Positions 22,697 through 30,858 are shown, counted from the stretch's first letter. The stretch is DNA of 33,946 bases from an uncultured Prevotellaceae bacterium (GCA_946409635.1 CAMJXD010000014.1:1-33946); one strand, 5' to 3'. Notes: a model not told the origin generated them from the letters alone. Numbers and translations are program-made.

Positions 22697-23685
22697 TCGT
22701 TCAATTCGCGTAATTCGTAGTTTATTAAAGCGGCGACTAGGGCATCGTTTTCAGCAGGCGACTGGGTGGCAATGCGGAAGTGGTGCGGCGTGAGGCCCGT
22801 GAAATTGGAGGCATCTCGGATGAGGATGCCATGCTCCCGCGCCAAGTATTCCTTCAGTTGGGCAGCTGTTGCTTGCTTGATAGTGCACAAGAAGAAATTG
22901 GTCTGAGTGCCAAAAGCCTCAATGCCATCTATCTCGTTCAACATAGAACGCAGGCGTTGTGTCTCAGCCAAATATGAAGGCAGGTCCTGGATGGCAACAG
23001 CCTCATGCGAGACTAGCCACTTACCCGCCTCGAGTGACAGCGCATTGATGGCCCAGGGGCGGTACTGCTCCCGTAGCTTGCTGATTATCCTTGCCGATGC
23101 CGTGATATAGCCCAGTCGTAATCCTGGCACCGCATAGCGCTTGGTCATCGAGTGCAACAGGATGATATCGTCACGGCTGACCACATCGGCAGGTTGCAGC
23201 AGTGGTGCCATCGTGTAGTCCTCGTAGGACTGGTCCACGATGAGCAGGCGATAGCGCTCGGCAAGCGCCAGCACACCCTCTGTAGCCATGACGTCGCCCG
23301 TGGGGTTATTGGGATTGCACAGCCAGCACAGAGCTCCGTCCTCGCGCTCCTCGTAGCCAAACACGCGGCAAGCGTCCTCATACTCCCTGAACGTGGGTTG
23401 CACAACGTGGCAGGTGCCCTCGCCGCGATAGGTCTGGGCAATCAGGTAGATGGCATCGACTGCACCACTGGTCACCAGCACCTCGTCGCAACTGATGCCG
23501 CACTCACGGGCAATCATCTGCTCGAGCGATGCCGCCGAGGGCTCGGGATAGGAGCGCACGACATCCATGCGCGAGCACAGATAGGTTTCTAAAGCGCTCA
23601 AGTCAGTTCCAGCATAAATGTTGGAACTGAAGTTCATTTTGATGCTGTTGTAGCGAAACAGGTCGTCGCCGTGTCCTTCAATCAT
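22693..23685 (-). CDS. cobD: L-threonine-O-3-phosphate decarboxylase (CobD), PLP-dependent
   Basis: A 330-residue fold-type I PLP enzyme of the histidinol-phosphate aminotransferase family that makes (R)-1-amino-2-propanol phosphate for CbiB. MNFSSNIYAG near residue 17 and VRSYPEPSA match the CobD substrate-binding beginning. TSGAVDAIYL, CNPNNPTG (residues 123-130), DQSYEDY and the PLP lysine Lys182 in HSMTKRYAVPGLRLGY complete the site. I start at 23685 (MIEGHGDDLF), since CobD proteins usually begin with a G-H-G-D motif; a longer frame upstream is antisense-free but lies inside cobQ. The start overlaps the cobQ stop by eight bases. The last dozen residues (about NYELRELNE) are encoded by a family A repeat. 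Confidence 0.93.
   Translation of the reverse strand: MIEGHGDDLFRYNSIKMNFSSNIYAGTDLSALETYLCSRMDVVRSYPEPSAASLEQMIARECGISCDEVLVTSGAVDAIYLIAQTYRGEGTCHVVQPTFREYEDACRVFGYEEREDGALCWLCNPNNPTGDVMATEGVLALAERYRLLIVDQSYEDYTMAPLLQPADVVSRDDIILLHSMTKRYAVPGLRLGYITASARIISKLREQYRPWAINALSLEAGKWLVSHEAVAIQDLPSYLAETQRLRSMLNEIDGIEAFGTQTNFFLCTIKQATAAQLKEYLAREHGILIRDASNFTGLTPHHFRIATQSPAENDALVAALINYELRELNE
22694..22726 (-). repeat. Intergenic repeat family A, copy 3 (left arm only)
   Basis: On the minus strand the sequence AAACTACGAATTACGCGAAT then TGAACGAA matches the left arm of the copies at 1617 and 2886. Here it encodes the end and stop codon of cobD and runs into the ATG of cbiB. The right arm is absent. Confidence 0.65.
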
Positions 23686-25153
23686 GGTCAGACAGGATTT
23701 TATAGATTTGTTCCATATCAACATGCTGGCGCACGTGGGCCGCCAACTTGTCGTATTGCTCCTCCTTGAAAGCCGCATAGTCAAACGGCTTGTCGCCCTC
23801 CGTGATTTTGTCCTTGAAGGGCTCCAAAAGGAAATCGACAAAGGGTGCATTGTCGAGGATGCCGTGGACATATGTGCCCATGCACTTGCCGTCAACGATA
23901 TAACCGTCCTCGCGCCCGTCATCTAGGCAAAGCAGGGGGGACGATTTGGCGTCGCCCACAGAATGCGTCTCACCCTGATGGATTTCGTAGCCATGCCCGT
24001 ATTGACAAGTCACTTGGCGCGTCTGCTTGTCACCGTTCATTGTTGTGGTTGTGGGCAACAGGCCTAGGCCCGGCAGACGCTCAATATCACCCTCGACGTG
24101 GTCAGGGTCCAATACCTCCATGCCCATCATCTGGTAACCGCCGCAAATGCCCAATACCGTCGCACCCTCGCGACGAGCCCTCACAATCGCCTGGGCGCAA
24201 CCGTTGCGGCGCAATTCATACAGGTCGTGCAAGGTGGATTTCGTGCCTGGCAGGATGATGATGTCGGCCTTCTTGATGTCCTCGGTATTGTTAGTGTAAA
24301 ACAGGTGCACCCGCGGGTCGCTCTCCAGCGCGTCAAAGTCGGTGTAGTTGGACAAATGGCGCAGCATGATGACCGCCACATTGACCTTGCCGCGATCGGC
24401 CTGCATCGACTTTTGAGCCAGCGCCACGCTGTCCTCCTCCTCGATATGGATGTCTTTGTAGTAAGGAATAACGCCCAGCACAGGCACACCGCAGATGTCC
24501 TCGAGCATCCTGCGTCCCTCGTCAAACAGGCGCATGTCACCACGGAACTTGTTGATGATGATGCCCTTGATGAGACGGCGGTCCTCGGGCGACTGCAAGG
24601 CGATGCTGCCATAAACCGATGCAAATACCCCACCCCGGTCAATATCGCCCACCAGAATCACATCGGCATGGGCATGACGCGCCATGGGCAGGTTCACCAG
24701 GTCGGTATCACGCAGGTTAATCTCCGAAATGCTGCCGGCACCCTCCATCACGATGGGATTATAGCGCGAAGCCAAGCGGTCAAAGGCATCGCACACCTCA
24801 CGGCGATAGTCGATGTCAGATGTGCCGCGTCGCCAGTAATCGTACGCATTCTTGTTGCCAATGGGTTTGCCGTGCAGGATGACCTGAGAGGTGTGGTCGC
24901 TTTGCGGCTTCAACAGCAGCGGATTCATGTCGGTGTGGCATGGAATGCCTGCAGCCTCGGCTTGGACAGCTTGGGCACGGCCGATTTCAAAGCCTTCAGG
25001 CGTGGCATAGGAATTTAATGCCATGTTTTGAGCCTTGAAGGGAGCCGGGCAATATCCGTCTTGCCTGAATATGCGGCAAAAGGCCGCTGCAACGATGCTC
25101 TTACCAACATCGCTTCCCGTCCCTGCGAACATAATGGGATGTAATCGCTTCAT
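23678..25153 (-). CDS. cobQ: Adenosylcobyric acid synthase, glutamine-hydrolysing (CobQ/CbiP)
   Basis: A 491-residue ATP-dependent amidase that amidates four carboxyl side chains of adenosylcobyrinate a,c-diamide. The P-loop-like GTGSDVGKS is at residues 11-19. FKAQNMALNSY, GRAQAVQAEAAG, NPLLLKPQSD and VMEGAGSISEINLRDTDLVNL are synthetase-domain signatures; LVGDIDRGGVFAS follows. The C-terminal class I-like glutamine amidotransferase has LPGTKSTLHDL, the nucleophilic cysteine in LGICGGYQMMG (about residue 340) and a histidine in GTYVHGIL. The length is normal. It is third in the operon, overlapping pduO by four bases and cobD by eight. Confidence 0.96.
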   Translation of the reverse strand: MKRLHPIMFAGTGSDVGKSIVAAAFCRIFRQDGYCPAPFKAQNMALNSYATPEGFEIGRAQAVQAEAAGIPCHTDMNPLLLKPQSDHTSQVILHGKPIGNKNAYDYWRRGTSDIDYRREVCDAFDRLASRYNPIVMEGAGSISEINLRDTDLVNLPMARHAHADVILVGDIDRGGVFASVYGSIALQSPEDRRLIKGIIINKFRGDMRLFDEGRRMLEDICGVPVLGVIPYYKDIHIEEEDSVALAQKSMQADRGKVNVAVIMLRHLSNYTDFDALESDPRVHLFYTNNTEDIKKADIIILPGTKSTLHDLYELRRNGCAQAIVRARREGATVLGICGGYQMMGMEVLDPDHVEGDIERLPGLGLLPTTTTMNGDKQTRQVTCQYGHGYEIHQGETHSVGDAKSSPLLCLDDGREDGYIVDGKCMGTYVHGILDNAPFVDFLLEPFKDKITEGDKPFDYAAFKEEQYDKLAAHVRQHVDMEQIYKILSDHD

Positions 25154-25656
25154 TCTTTCAAGTTGGCTAAGACAAACAGATAATCGGACAGACGGTTCAT
25201 CATCACAAGCACAGCATTGTCAACAGGATGCTCACGATGCAGCGACCACAAGCGACGCTCCACCGTGCGGGCCTGAGTGCGTGCCAAGTGGATGAAAGCA
25301 GACAACCGTGAGCCTTCACCGGGCACGACGAAGCCGCCTTGATAATCGGCAGAGTCAATGGCCTGTTCCAACTGTGCAGTGATTTCGGCCACATGGAGCT
25401 CGCGGGGATTGCTGCTACCCTCAGGGGTAGCGATATGGCTCATGACGGTCATGAGTTCTCGCTGCACGGCATGTATGAGTTGTAGAGGCGCAGAATCTTG
25501 CGTCTTATCAAGCATCGACCGCACAACCCCCAAACAGGCATTCAACTGGTCAATCTGCCCATTGGTCTCGATGCGCGGGTCATCCTTCGGGACCCTCACT
25601 CCGTCACGTAGACTGGTCATGCCTTCGTCGCCTGTCTTGGTATATATCTGTTTCAT
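25150..25656 (-). CDS. pduO: ATP:cob(I)alamin/corrinoid adenosyltransferase, PduO type
   Basis: A 168-residue adenosyltransferase that adds the 5'-deoxyadenosyl group from ATP to reduced corrinoid. The N-terminus IYTKTGDEGMTSLRDG and RVPKDDPRIETNGQIDQLNA are the ATP-binding signature of the PduO (MMAB) family, not the CobA or EutT types. FVVPGEGSRLSAFIHLARTQARTVERR is the second family block, and NRLSDYLFVLA ends the fold. It lies three bases after cbiA and overlaps cobQ as ATGA, so it probably acts during de novo synthesis, although PduO enzymes also serve salvage. Confidence 0.95.
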   Translation of the reverse strand: MKQIYTKTGDEGMTSLRDGVRVPKDDPRIETNGQIDQLNACLGVVRSMLDKTQDSAPLQLIHAVQRELMTVMSHIATPEGSSNPRELHVAEITAQLEQAIDSADYQGGFVVPGEGSRLSAFIHLARTQARTVERRLWSLHREHPVDNAVLVMMNRLSDYLFVLANLKE

Positions 25657-25659
25657 ATT

Positions 25660-26922
25660 TCAGTTTCTAGTTGGTAATTGATATAAATGGGTGTAGCTTG
25701 CCAACACGTTCTTGTAGCTGATGACCGGTGTTGGCACAGGCTCTCCCTTGGCGTTATAGGCCTGAGTGACCGATGGCGGTGTCTCGCCCACGAATTGCGT
25801 GTAGTGGAACTCATGTCCGCGGTACTCCTTGCCATCGAGCGTGAAGCGGCGATAACCTAGCGACAGTTTTCGGTCTTCTTTGCGGGCAGTAATGCAATAG
25901 GGCAACACCCCGCACATGGGAAATTCGCCCTCGTCGGTGACGATTTCTTTGCACAGGTACATCATGCCGCCACACTCGGCGATGATGCGTCCTCCCCGTT
26001 CAGCATAGTCCTTGATAGCACGTCGTGTCTCCTCGGCTTTCACCAAAGCGTCAAGGTGTTTCTCGGGATAACCGCCCGGCAAATAGAGTAATTCCACTTC
26101 GTCAAGGCATGGCACATCACGCTCGGGGTCAAAGAACGACACATGCTCCAAGCGGTCGATATTCTCTTGATAGATAAAGGAGAAAGATTCCTCATTGCGG
26201 GCAATTAGGGTGCGCCCCGTCGGTTCATCTTTTTTGCAGCGCTGTGAGCAAGAGGGTTTGTTCTTGTTTGACAGTTCCAAGAGCCGTTGCCATTCCACAT
26301 TCTTTTCAAGAAGTTCAATCAAGAGTTCACTTTCGGGCTTTTCGCTGAAATCCAGCCCCAAGTAGCGTGAGCCCTGCTCTAGTTCAGCCCTCTTGGGCAG
26401 ATAGCCATAGCATTCCACGCCCAAATCATCACACACCTGCCGCAGCATGGCAAAATGCCTTACTGAGCCAACACGGTTGAAGATCACACCGCAAATGCGC
26501 ACATCATCATGGAAATTGACGAAGCCTGAAATAAGCGCCGCCATCGAATAGGCTGCCGACTTGGCATCTACAACCAGCACGACGGGCAGGTCCAGCACAC
26601 GTGCAATCTCGGCCGAAGAGCCACAGTCACGGTCATAGCCGTCAAACAGGCCCATCATCCCCTCGACGACGCACACGTCAGCATCCTTGCCATAATGTCC
26701 AAACAGTTCTCGCACATGCTCAGGCGTGGCCATAAACGTGTCCAGATTGATACTCGGCCGCCCGCACACCGCAGCATGAAACTTCGTGTCGATATAATCA
26801 GGCCCGCACTTAAACGGCTGAACCCGATACCCCTTACGGGCAAACAACGCCATCAGTCCCCGAGCAACTGTCGTCTTGCCCGAGCCACTATTCGGCGCCG
26901 CTATCAAAAATCCACGTCCCAT
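25660..26922 (-). CDS. cbiA: Cobyrinate a,c-diamide synthase, glutamine-hydrolysing (CbiA)
   Basis: A 420-residue ATP-dependent amidase acting on the a and c side chains of cobyrinate. The P-loop APNSGSGKTT is at residues 9-18. VQPFKCGPDYIDTKFH, GRPSINLDTFM and VVEGMMGLFDG are signatures of the CbiA synthetase domain. The C-terminal amidotransferase has LLYLPGGYPEKHLDAL and the nucleophilic cysteine in IIAECGGMMYLC (about residue 318). A histidine lies in GHEFHYTQF. The region about residues 220-245 (NKNKPSCSQRCKKDEPTG) is a Lys/Ser-rich linker of unusual composition. It is the first gene of the operon; its promoter box is only eight bases from the ATG. Its last residues fall in a TAGAAACTGAAA-type junction sequence. 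Confidence 0.95.
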   Translation of the reverse strand: MGRGFLIAAPNSGSGKTTVARGLMALFARKGYRVQPFKCGPDYIDTKFHAAVCGRPSINLDTFMATPEHVRELFGHYGKDADVCVVEGMMGLFDGYDRDCGSSAEIARVLDLPVVLVVDAKSAAYSMAALISGFVNFHDDVRICGVIFNRVGSVRHFAMLRQVCDDLGVECYGYLPKRAELEQGSRYLGLDFSEKPESELLIELLEKNVEWQRLLELSNKNKPSCSQRCKKDEPTGRTLIARNEESFSFIYQENIDRLEHVSFFDPERDVPCLDEVELLYLPGGYPEKHLDALVKAEETRRAIKDYAERGGRIIAECGGMMYLCKEIVTDEGEFPMCGVLPYCITARKEDRKLSLGYRRFTLDGKEYRGHEFHYTQFVGETPPSVTQAYNAKGEPVPTPVISYKNVLASYTHLYQLPTRN

Positions 26923-26930
26923 TTATCCTG

Positions 26931-26938
26931 CAAATTTA
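26931..26938 (-). promoter_or_regulatory. -7 promoter box for the cbiA-pduO-cobQ-cobD-cbiB operon
   Basis: On the minus strand this is TAAATTTG, preceded by a T-rich stretch, and identical to the box before cbiHC. It ends eight bases before the cbiA ATG, again predicting an extremely short leader. Confidence 0.6.
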
Positions 26939-27050
26939 CAAAAAAACACCGAAAAACAATAGCGTTGGAGATGTTAGTTCTATAATATTATGACAACGGT
27001 TTTTTGGGGGATACAATGTACCGCCTTTTGTAGTATAACATGAGTTTTCA

Positions 27051-27122
27051 TCAATTAATACGGGATGGCAGCAGTTTATAAATTACAATATAACAATACT
27101 TGAACGACTCTTTACGTCTCAT
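27051..27122 (-). CDS. Possible small ORF of 23 residues
   Basis: An ATG at 27122 opens a 23-codon frame with a basic start (MRRKESFK) and a hydrophobic middle (YCYIVIYKLL). A TAnnTTTG box at 27150-27157 lies 27 bases upstream on the same strand, which is the only reason to list it. No homologue is recognised. It may be a remnant or chance. Confidence 0.2.
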   Translation of the reverse strand: MRRKESFKYCYIVIYKLLPSRIN

Positions 27123-27149
27123 GAGATACAACTCGAAATTTAGTTTCCG

Positions 27150-27157
27150 CAAAATTA
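27150..27157 (-). promoter_or_regulatory. Possible -7 box
   Basis: Minus-strand TAATTTTG matches TAnnTTTG. The only frame it could serve is the 23-codon ORF at 27051-27122 or an untranslated RNA. The motif is short, and in AT-rich DNA it can arise by chance. Confidence 0.3.
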
Positions 27158-27203
27158 TGGAGTCTGTTCGGTTGTCTAAAAGATACTACTTGACAGGAAA
27201 TTT

Positions 27204-27656
27204 TTACCGGCGGCCTGATTCCTCGAGCTCCTTGGACTCCTGGTGCATACGGAACAAGCCGGCAGCTAATGATCCCCAAAAAACAATTGAAATGACCACA
27301 ATGGTGCCAAGAATCATGTAACTGGGAATTGATCCCAATGTTGTTATGCGATCAACGGGAACCAGCAAACTTAATACCCAGCCAAGCAAATAGATGGTAC
27401 ATGCAATACCGATGAGGAGTTTTGTGTTTTTGGTCAAATCCTTGTGATACGACTTGATAATGTCGCCAAGAACCGAAAGCATGAGGCCCCATCGGGATAT
27501 CGAATTGCCCATAATTGTCATTTTATCAAGTGTAACGCTATGGCCAAGTAGTCCGCTCAAGATAGCAGAGACAAAACTAAAACCCAAAACTATCAATATC
27601 ATCCCAACAACCATCATGGCATTGCCCATTTTTGTTCTGCTATTTGAAGTGCTCAT
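27204..27656 (-). CDS. Small integral membrane protein of unknown function
   Basis: A 150-residue hydrophobic protein with three or four predicted membrane segments: about residues 12-38 (MMVVGMILIVLGFSFVSAI), a weaker one at about 53-66, 80-100 (LLIGIACTIYLLGWVLSLLV) and 110-135 (YMILGTIVVISIVFWGSLAAG). A charged tail, RMHQESKELEESGRR, should lie in the cytoplasm. I do not recognise the family. The ATG at 27656 begins MSTSNSRTKMGN; Met10 is an alternative. Neighbouring DNA is AT-rich, and the gene lies between the cobalamin operon and another small membrane-protein gene on the same strand. Confidence 0.6.
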   Translation of the reverse strand: MSTSNSRTKMGNAMMVVGMILIVLGFSFVSAILSGLLGHSVTLDKMTIMGNSISRWGLMLSVLGDIIKSYHKDLTKNTKLLIGIACTIYLLGWVLSLLVPVDRITTLGSIPSYMILGTIVVISIVFWGSLAAGLFRMHQESKELEESGRR

Positions 27657-27820
27657 AGTAGTATAATTAATTGATTTAACTTGTTTTTGCCCATTAGACG
27701 CAAGAGGTTATCAAAAAACTACACAAAATAGCAATAGATAGTTTTATTTAAGTTTCGCAAGTAGATAACTTGTTCACTGATTGGCGATTAGTGATTTGAC
27801 ACTTCAATAAGCCTTAGAAC

Positions 27821-28045
27821 TTACCCGCTATCGATGTTTTCTCGATATTTCAGGCGTTCTCTAATAACCATCATTACCATCTCTTTTCTTGCAGCCTTTT
27901 TCTTATGGTTATCAATGATGGCTGCAGTGCCAAATGTGAGAACGATCGACACTGTCGTTGCGATGATAGAAAGCATGAACTGCTTGGCAGAAGACATGCC
28001 GCTGCCAGCTTTCAAGGTCTTGGGTGTATGAAGCTTTACATTCAT
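27821..28045 (-). CDS. Short single-pass membrane protein, possibly the N-terminal remnant of a larger gene
   Basis: A 74-residue protein starting at the ATG at 28045 (an in-frame TTG at 28054 is less likely). MNVKLHTPKTLKAGSGMSSAKQF is followed by one membrane segment (MLSIIATTVSIVLTFGTAAII) and a basic, Met-rich tail (HKKKAARKEMVMMVIRERL). A promoter box lies 30 bases upstream. The pattern of a short cytoplasmic start, one membrane span and a charged helix is like the beginning of a larger Bacteroidetes membrane-anchored protein, so it may be truncated; about 160 bp of non-coding DNA follows. That idea rests on memory and is weak. Confidence 0.5.
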   Translation of the reverse strand: MNVKLHTPKTLKAGSGMSSAKQFMLSIIATTVSIVLTFGTAAIIDNHKKKAARKEMVMMVIRERLKYRENIDSG

Positions 28046-28075
28046 AAGTATCAATTATTTGTCATCTAATCATGG

Positions 28076-28083
28076 CAAAGGTA
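28076..28083 (-). promoter_or_regulatory. -7 promoter box for the 74-residue membrane protein gene
   Basis: Minus-strand TACCTTTG, the same box as before btuF and cobS, 30 bases upstream of the ATG at 28045. Confidence 0.55.
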
Positions 28084-28612
28084 GCATTTTTTTGCTAAAC
28101 ACTTCATTATCTTTAAGATTTCGGTAATCTGGCTAAATCATGCCAGGCCGCAACCCAATTGATGCATACGTCTGAACTGCTAAGCGAGCCGTTCGTGCTG
28201 AAGCGCTGCGCGTAGCCCAGGACCTCGGTCACACGATGGGTAACAGGTGTGCCATGCATCGGCTAAATGCGTTTTTAGAACATTGAGAAATTCCCAAGTG
28301 TGACGTCCCGATAGTGGGCGCGAATCCTGATTGGGTATTTTGCCAAATTGTTACATTTTAGCATGGAAATGCAAATAAATGGTGAATCATTTGGCTATTT
28401 CAGAGAAAAATGCAAAATTTGCAGTATCAAAGACTTGATTTCACTCTCAATTTTGGTAATTTCGAGATCTTTTATATTGTGTAGATAGTTGTAGGGATTT
28501 GCGCTGTTTTATGATGCTGCTGACCAATTGCGCAGCAATGTGCCATTACGCTTTAAATCATTGAACATGCCAACTGCTTGCGATAGTTAAATCATAAATA
28601 AGGACGTAGAAC
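28084..28612. other. 529-bp intergenic region without a recognised gene
   Basis: AT-rich DNA between the small membrane-protein gene and the hybrid regulator. It holds the GC-rich island at 28142-28266 and otherwise only AT-rich sequence. I see no tRNA, terminator or TAnnTTTG box for the regulator gene here. Confidence 0.6.
28142..28266. other. GC-rich island: possible structured RNA, dispersed repeat or gene fragment
   Basis: About 125 bp, clearly richer in G and C than the surrounding DNA. On the plus strand it can form local hairpins, including CACAC/GTGTG around GATGGGTAACAG and GACC/GGTC, and the ends carry GATGCAT (28161-28167) and ATGCATC (28254-28260). On the minus strand a 48-codon frame (28113-28259) runs from MHGTPVTHRVTEVLGYAQRF to a TAA, and other minus-strand frames are also open across parts of it. 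It could be an RNA gene, a dispersed element or a fragment of a lost gene. I cannot decide between these. Confidence 0.35.
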
Positions 28613-30804
28613 TTGAAATATAATAGTATTTGTTGTATAGGATTATTGATACTGCTTGCCCTGATATCTTCTTGCTCAAGCAATCGTGAGAAGAAGTACC
28701 GCATTGGGGTGTCGCAGTGCTCTGACGACATTTGGCGAGACAAGCAGAACTCGGAATTAAAAATCGGAGCCTATTTCCATGATAATGTGGAATTGAGGTT
28801 TGCTGTGGCATATGACAGCGACGAGCGTCAGATCCAGCAGATTGAATTGGCATCGACCTGCTGATTGTGGCACCCAACCAGGTATCAACGATTTCGTCGG
28901 CCATCGATCGGGCTTACGACAAGGGCATCCCGGTGATTGTGTTTGAACGCAAGACGAGCACCAAGAAGTACACAGCCTACATGGGTGCCGACAACTATGA
29001 GATGGGCCACCTGATGGGCGAGTATGTGGCTAGTCGGCTGAACGAGAAAGGTAAAATCATCGAGGTGATGGGCTTGAAGGGGTCCTCGCCGGCCATCGAG
29101 CGGCACAACGGCTTCAGTGACGCTATCGCCGGACACCCAGGCATCCAGGTGGTCGCGACCTTGCAGGGAGACTGGACCGAGCCGACGGCCTACAAGACGG
29201 TCAAGCAGTGGCTCGACAAGAACTACAATGGCGTAGACAGGATCGACCTGGTGTTCGGCATGAACGACCGCACAGCGATGGGTGCCCGCAAGGCCTTTGA
29301 GGAGGCAGGCGCTGCGCTGCCGCTGTTTTGTGGCATCGATGGTCTGCCTGGCGAGAACGGAGGCATCCGCCTGGTTCAGGACTCATTGCTGGATGCATCC
29401 TACATCTACCCCACCCATGGTGACCAGTTGCTGCAGTTGGCGGTCGACATCCTTGAGGGCAAGCCCTACGAGAAAGAGACCAAGCTGATGTCGGCGCTGG
29501 TTACCGATGAGAATGCCCGCGTGCTGCTGATGGAGAGCGAGGAAATCATGCGCCAGTCACGCAACCTGGAGCAGCTGCACAAGATGGCCAATCAATACCT
29601 GGACCAGCTGGGCAACCAGCGCACGCTCACGTTTGTGGCCCTGGCGGCAATATTCCTGCTGCTGGCATTGCTGGCAGGCATCTACATGTATTACCTGCAA
29701 CGGGCACGCATCCAGGACGAGCGCATGGAGATGGAACGAGAGCAGCTGGACTTCTATACCCAGGTGAGCCACGAGCTGCGCACACCACTGACGCTGATTG
29801 AGGGGCCGCTGGCTCAGCTTGCCGAGACTCCCGACCTGCGACAGGCCAGCCAGGAGACCTGCAACCTCTTCTCCATCGTCAGGCGCAATACCCACAACCT
29901 GACTCAACTCATCAACAAGCTGCTTGACGCTCAAGTGGGCGGAACTGTCACCGACGACAATGCCCACGTCGAGGCGCAAAATATCGCGCTGACCTCTCCT
30001 GCCGCAGCCGATTCCAAGCCTGACGAGGATGCCTCGACCGTGCTCATCGTGGATGACAATGCCGATATACGTGCCTACCTGCGCACCATTCTCCAGGACC
30101 GATACCGCCTGCTAGAGGCCCAGGACGGCAAGTGCGGCCTGGAATTGGCAAAAGAACAAGTGCCCGACCTCATTGTGTCCGACGTAATGATGCCCGTAAT
30201 GAATGGCCTGGAATTCTGCCAGCAGGTCAAGGCCGACGTCATCTCGAGCCACATCCCCGTCATCCTGCTCACCGCTCGTGCACTCGACCGGCACCACATC
30301 GAGGGATACCAGAGCGGTGCCGATGCCTATATCACAAAACCCTTCTCCCAAGAGTTGCTGCTTGCCCGCATCGAAAACCTGCTGCACAGCCGGCACCAGT
30401 TGCACGACCTGTGGAGCAGCCGTCCAGTAGAGGCAGAAAACAAGCCCGAGGAAACCGCGCCGAACGATACCAGAGAGAATCAGATCGAGAACGCCTTTAT
30501 TGCCAGGTTCAAGAAGGTGGTCGAGGAGCAAATGGGCAACAGCGACATCAGTGTTGAGGATCTGGCTGCCACGATGGGACTGAGCCGCGTGCAGTTGTAC
30601 CGCAAGGTTAAGGCCTTGACAGGAAACACCCCTGTTGACCTGTTGCGCAAGGCCAGGCTTGCCCAGGCCCAAAAACTCCTGCAAGGGTCATCACTCTCGG
30701 TGAGCGAGATAGCCTACCAAGTGGGGTTTGCATCACCGTCCTATTTTTCCAAGTGTTACAAGGATGAATTTGGCATAGTGCCTGGCGAAGAGCGCAAGCA
30801 ATAA
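28613..30804 (+). pseudogene. Hybrid two-component regulator (periplasmic sugar-binding sensor, HisKA, receiver, AraC HTH), frameshifted and lacking the ATPase domain
   Basis: Two adjacent frames make one SusR/BT1754-type hybrid regulator. The first (28613-28864, TTG start, no in-frame ATG) gives a signal ending ISSC and the beginning of a periplasmic sugar-binding domain, RIGVSQCSDDIWR to DSDERQIQQIE. The second picks up in another frame at GIDLLIVAPNQ (28849) and continues the sensor (numbering from Met at 28867), with a membrane segment at about 254-276. HisKA follows with His302 in SHELRTPL. Only about 34 residues then separate it from the receiver (VLIVDDNADIR, phospho-acceptor Asp439 in SDVMMP, Lys491). 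An AraC-type HTH occupies about 545-645 (VGFASPSYFSKCYKDEFG). The usual HATPase domain is missing. It probably once controlled the SusC gene downstream. Confidence 0.8.
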
Positions 30805-30858
30805 TAACCGATTTTTATCCTCACCTCTAAGCTGTTAGCGGATGTAACGATGCCAATA

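Noticed and set aside
23686-23922. N-terminal extension of cobD to 23922
   Set aside because: The extension lies wholly inside cobQ in another frame, and CobD proteins normally begin near the G-H-G-D motif encoded just after 23685.
24098-25018. 306-codon plus-strand frame
   Set aside because: It is antisense to cobQ, whose motifs are complete; the frame has no domain and a biased composition.
28161-28260. GATGCAT/ATGCATC as a closing stem of an RNA
   Set aside because: ATGCAT is itself a palindrome, so two copies pair trivially; the match extends only one base further and is not evidence of a designed stem.
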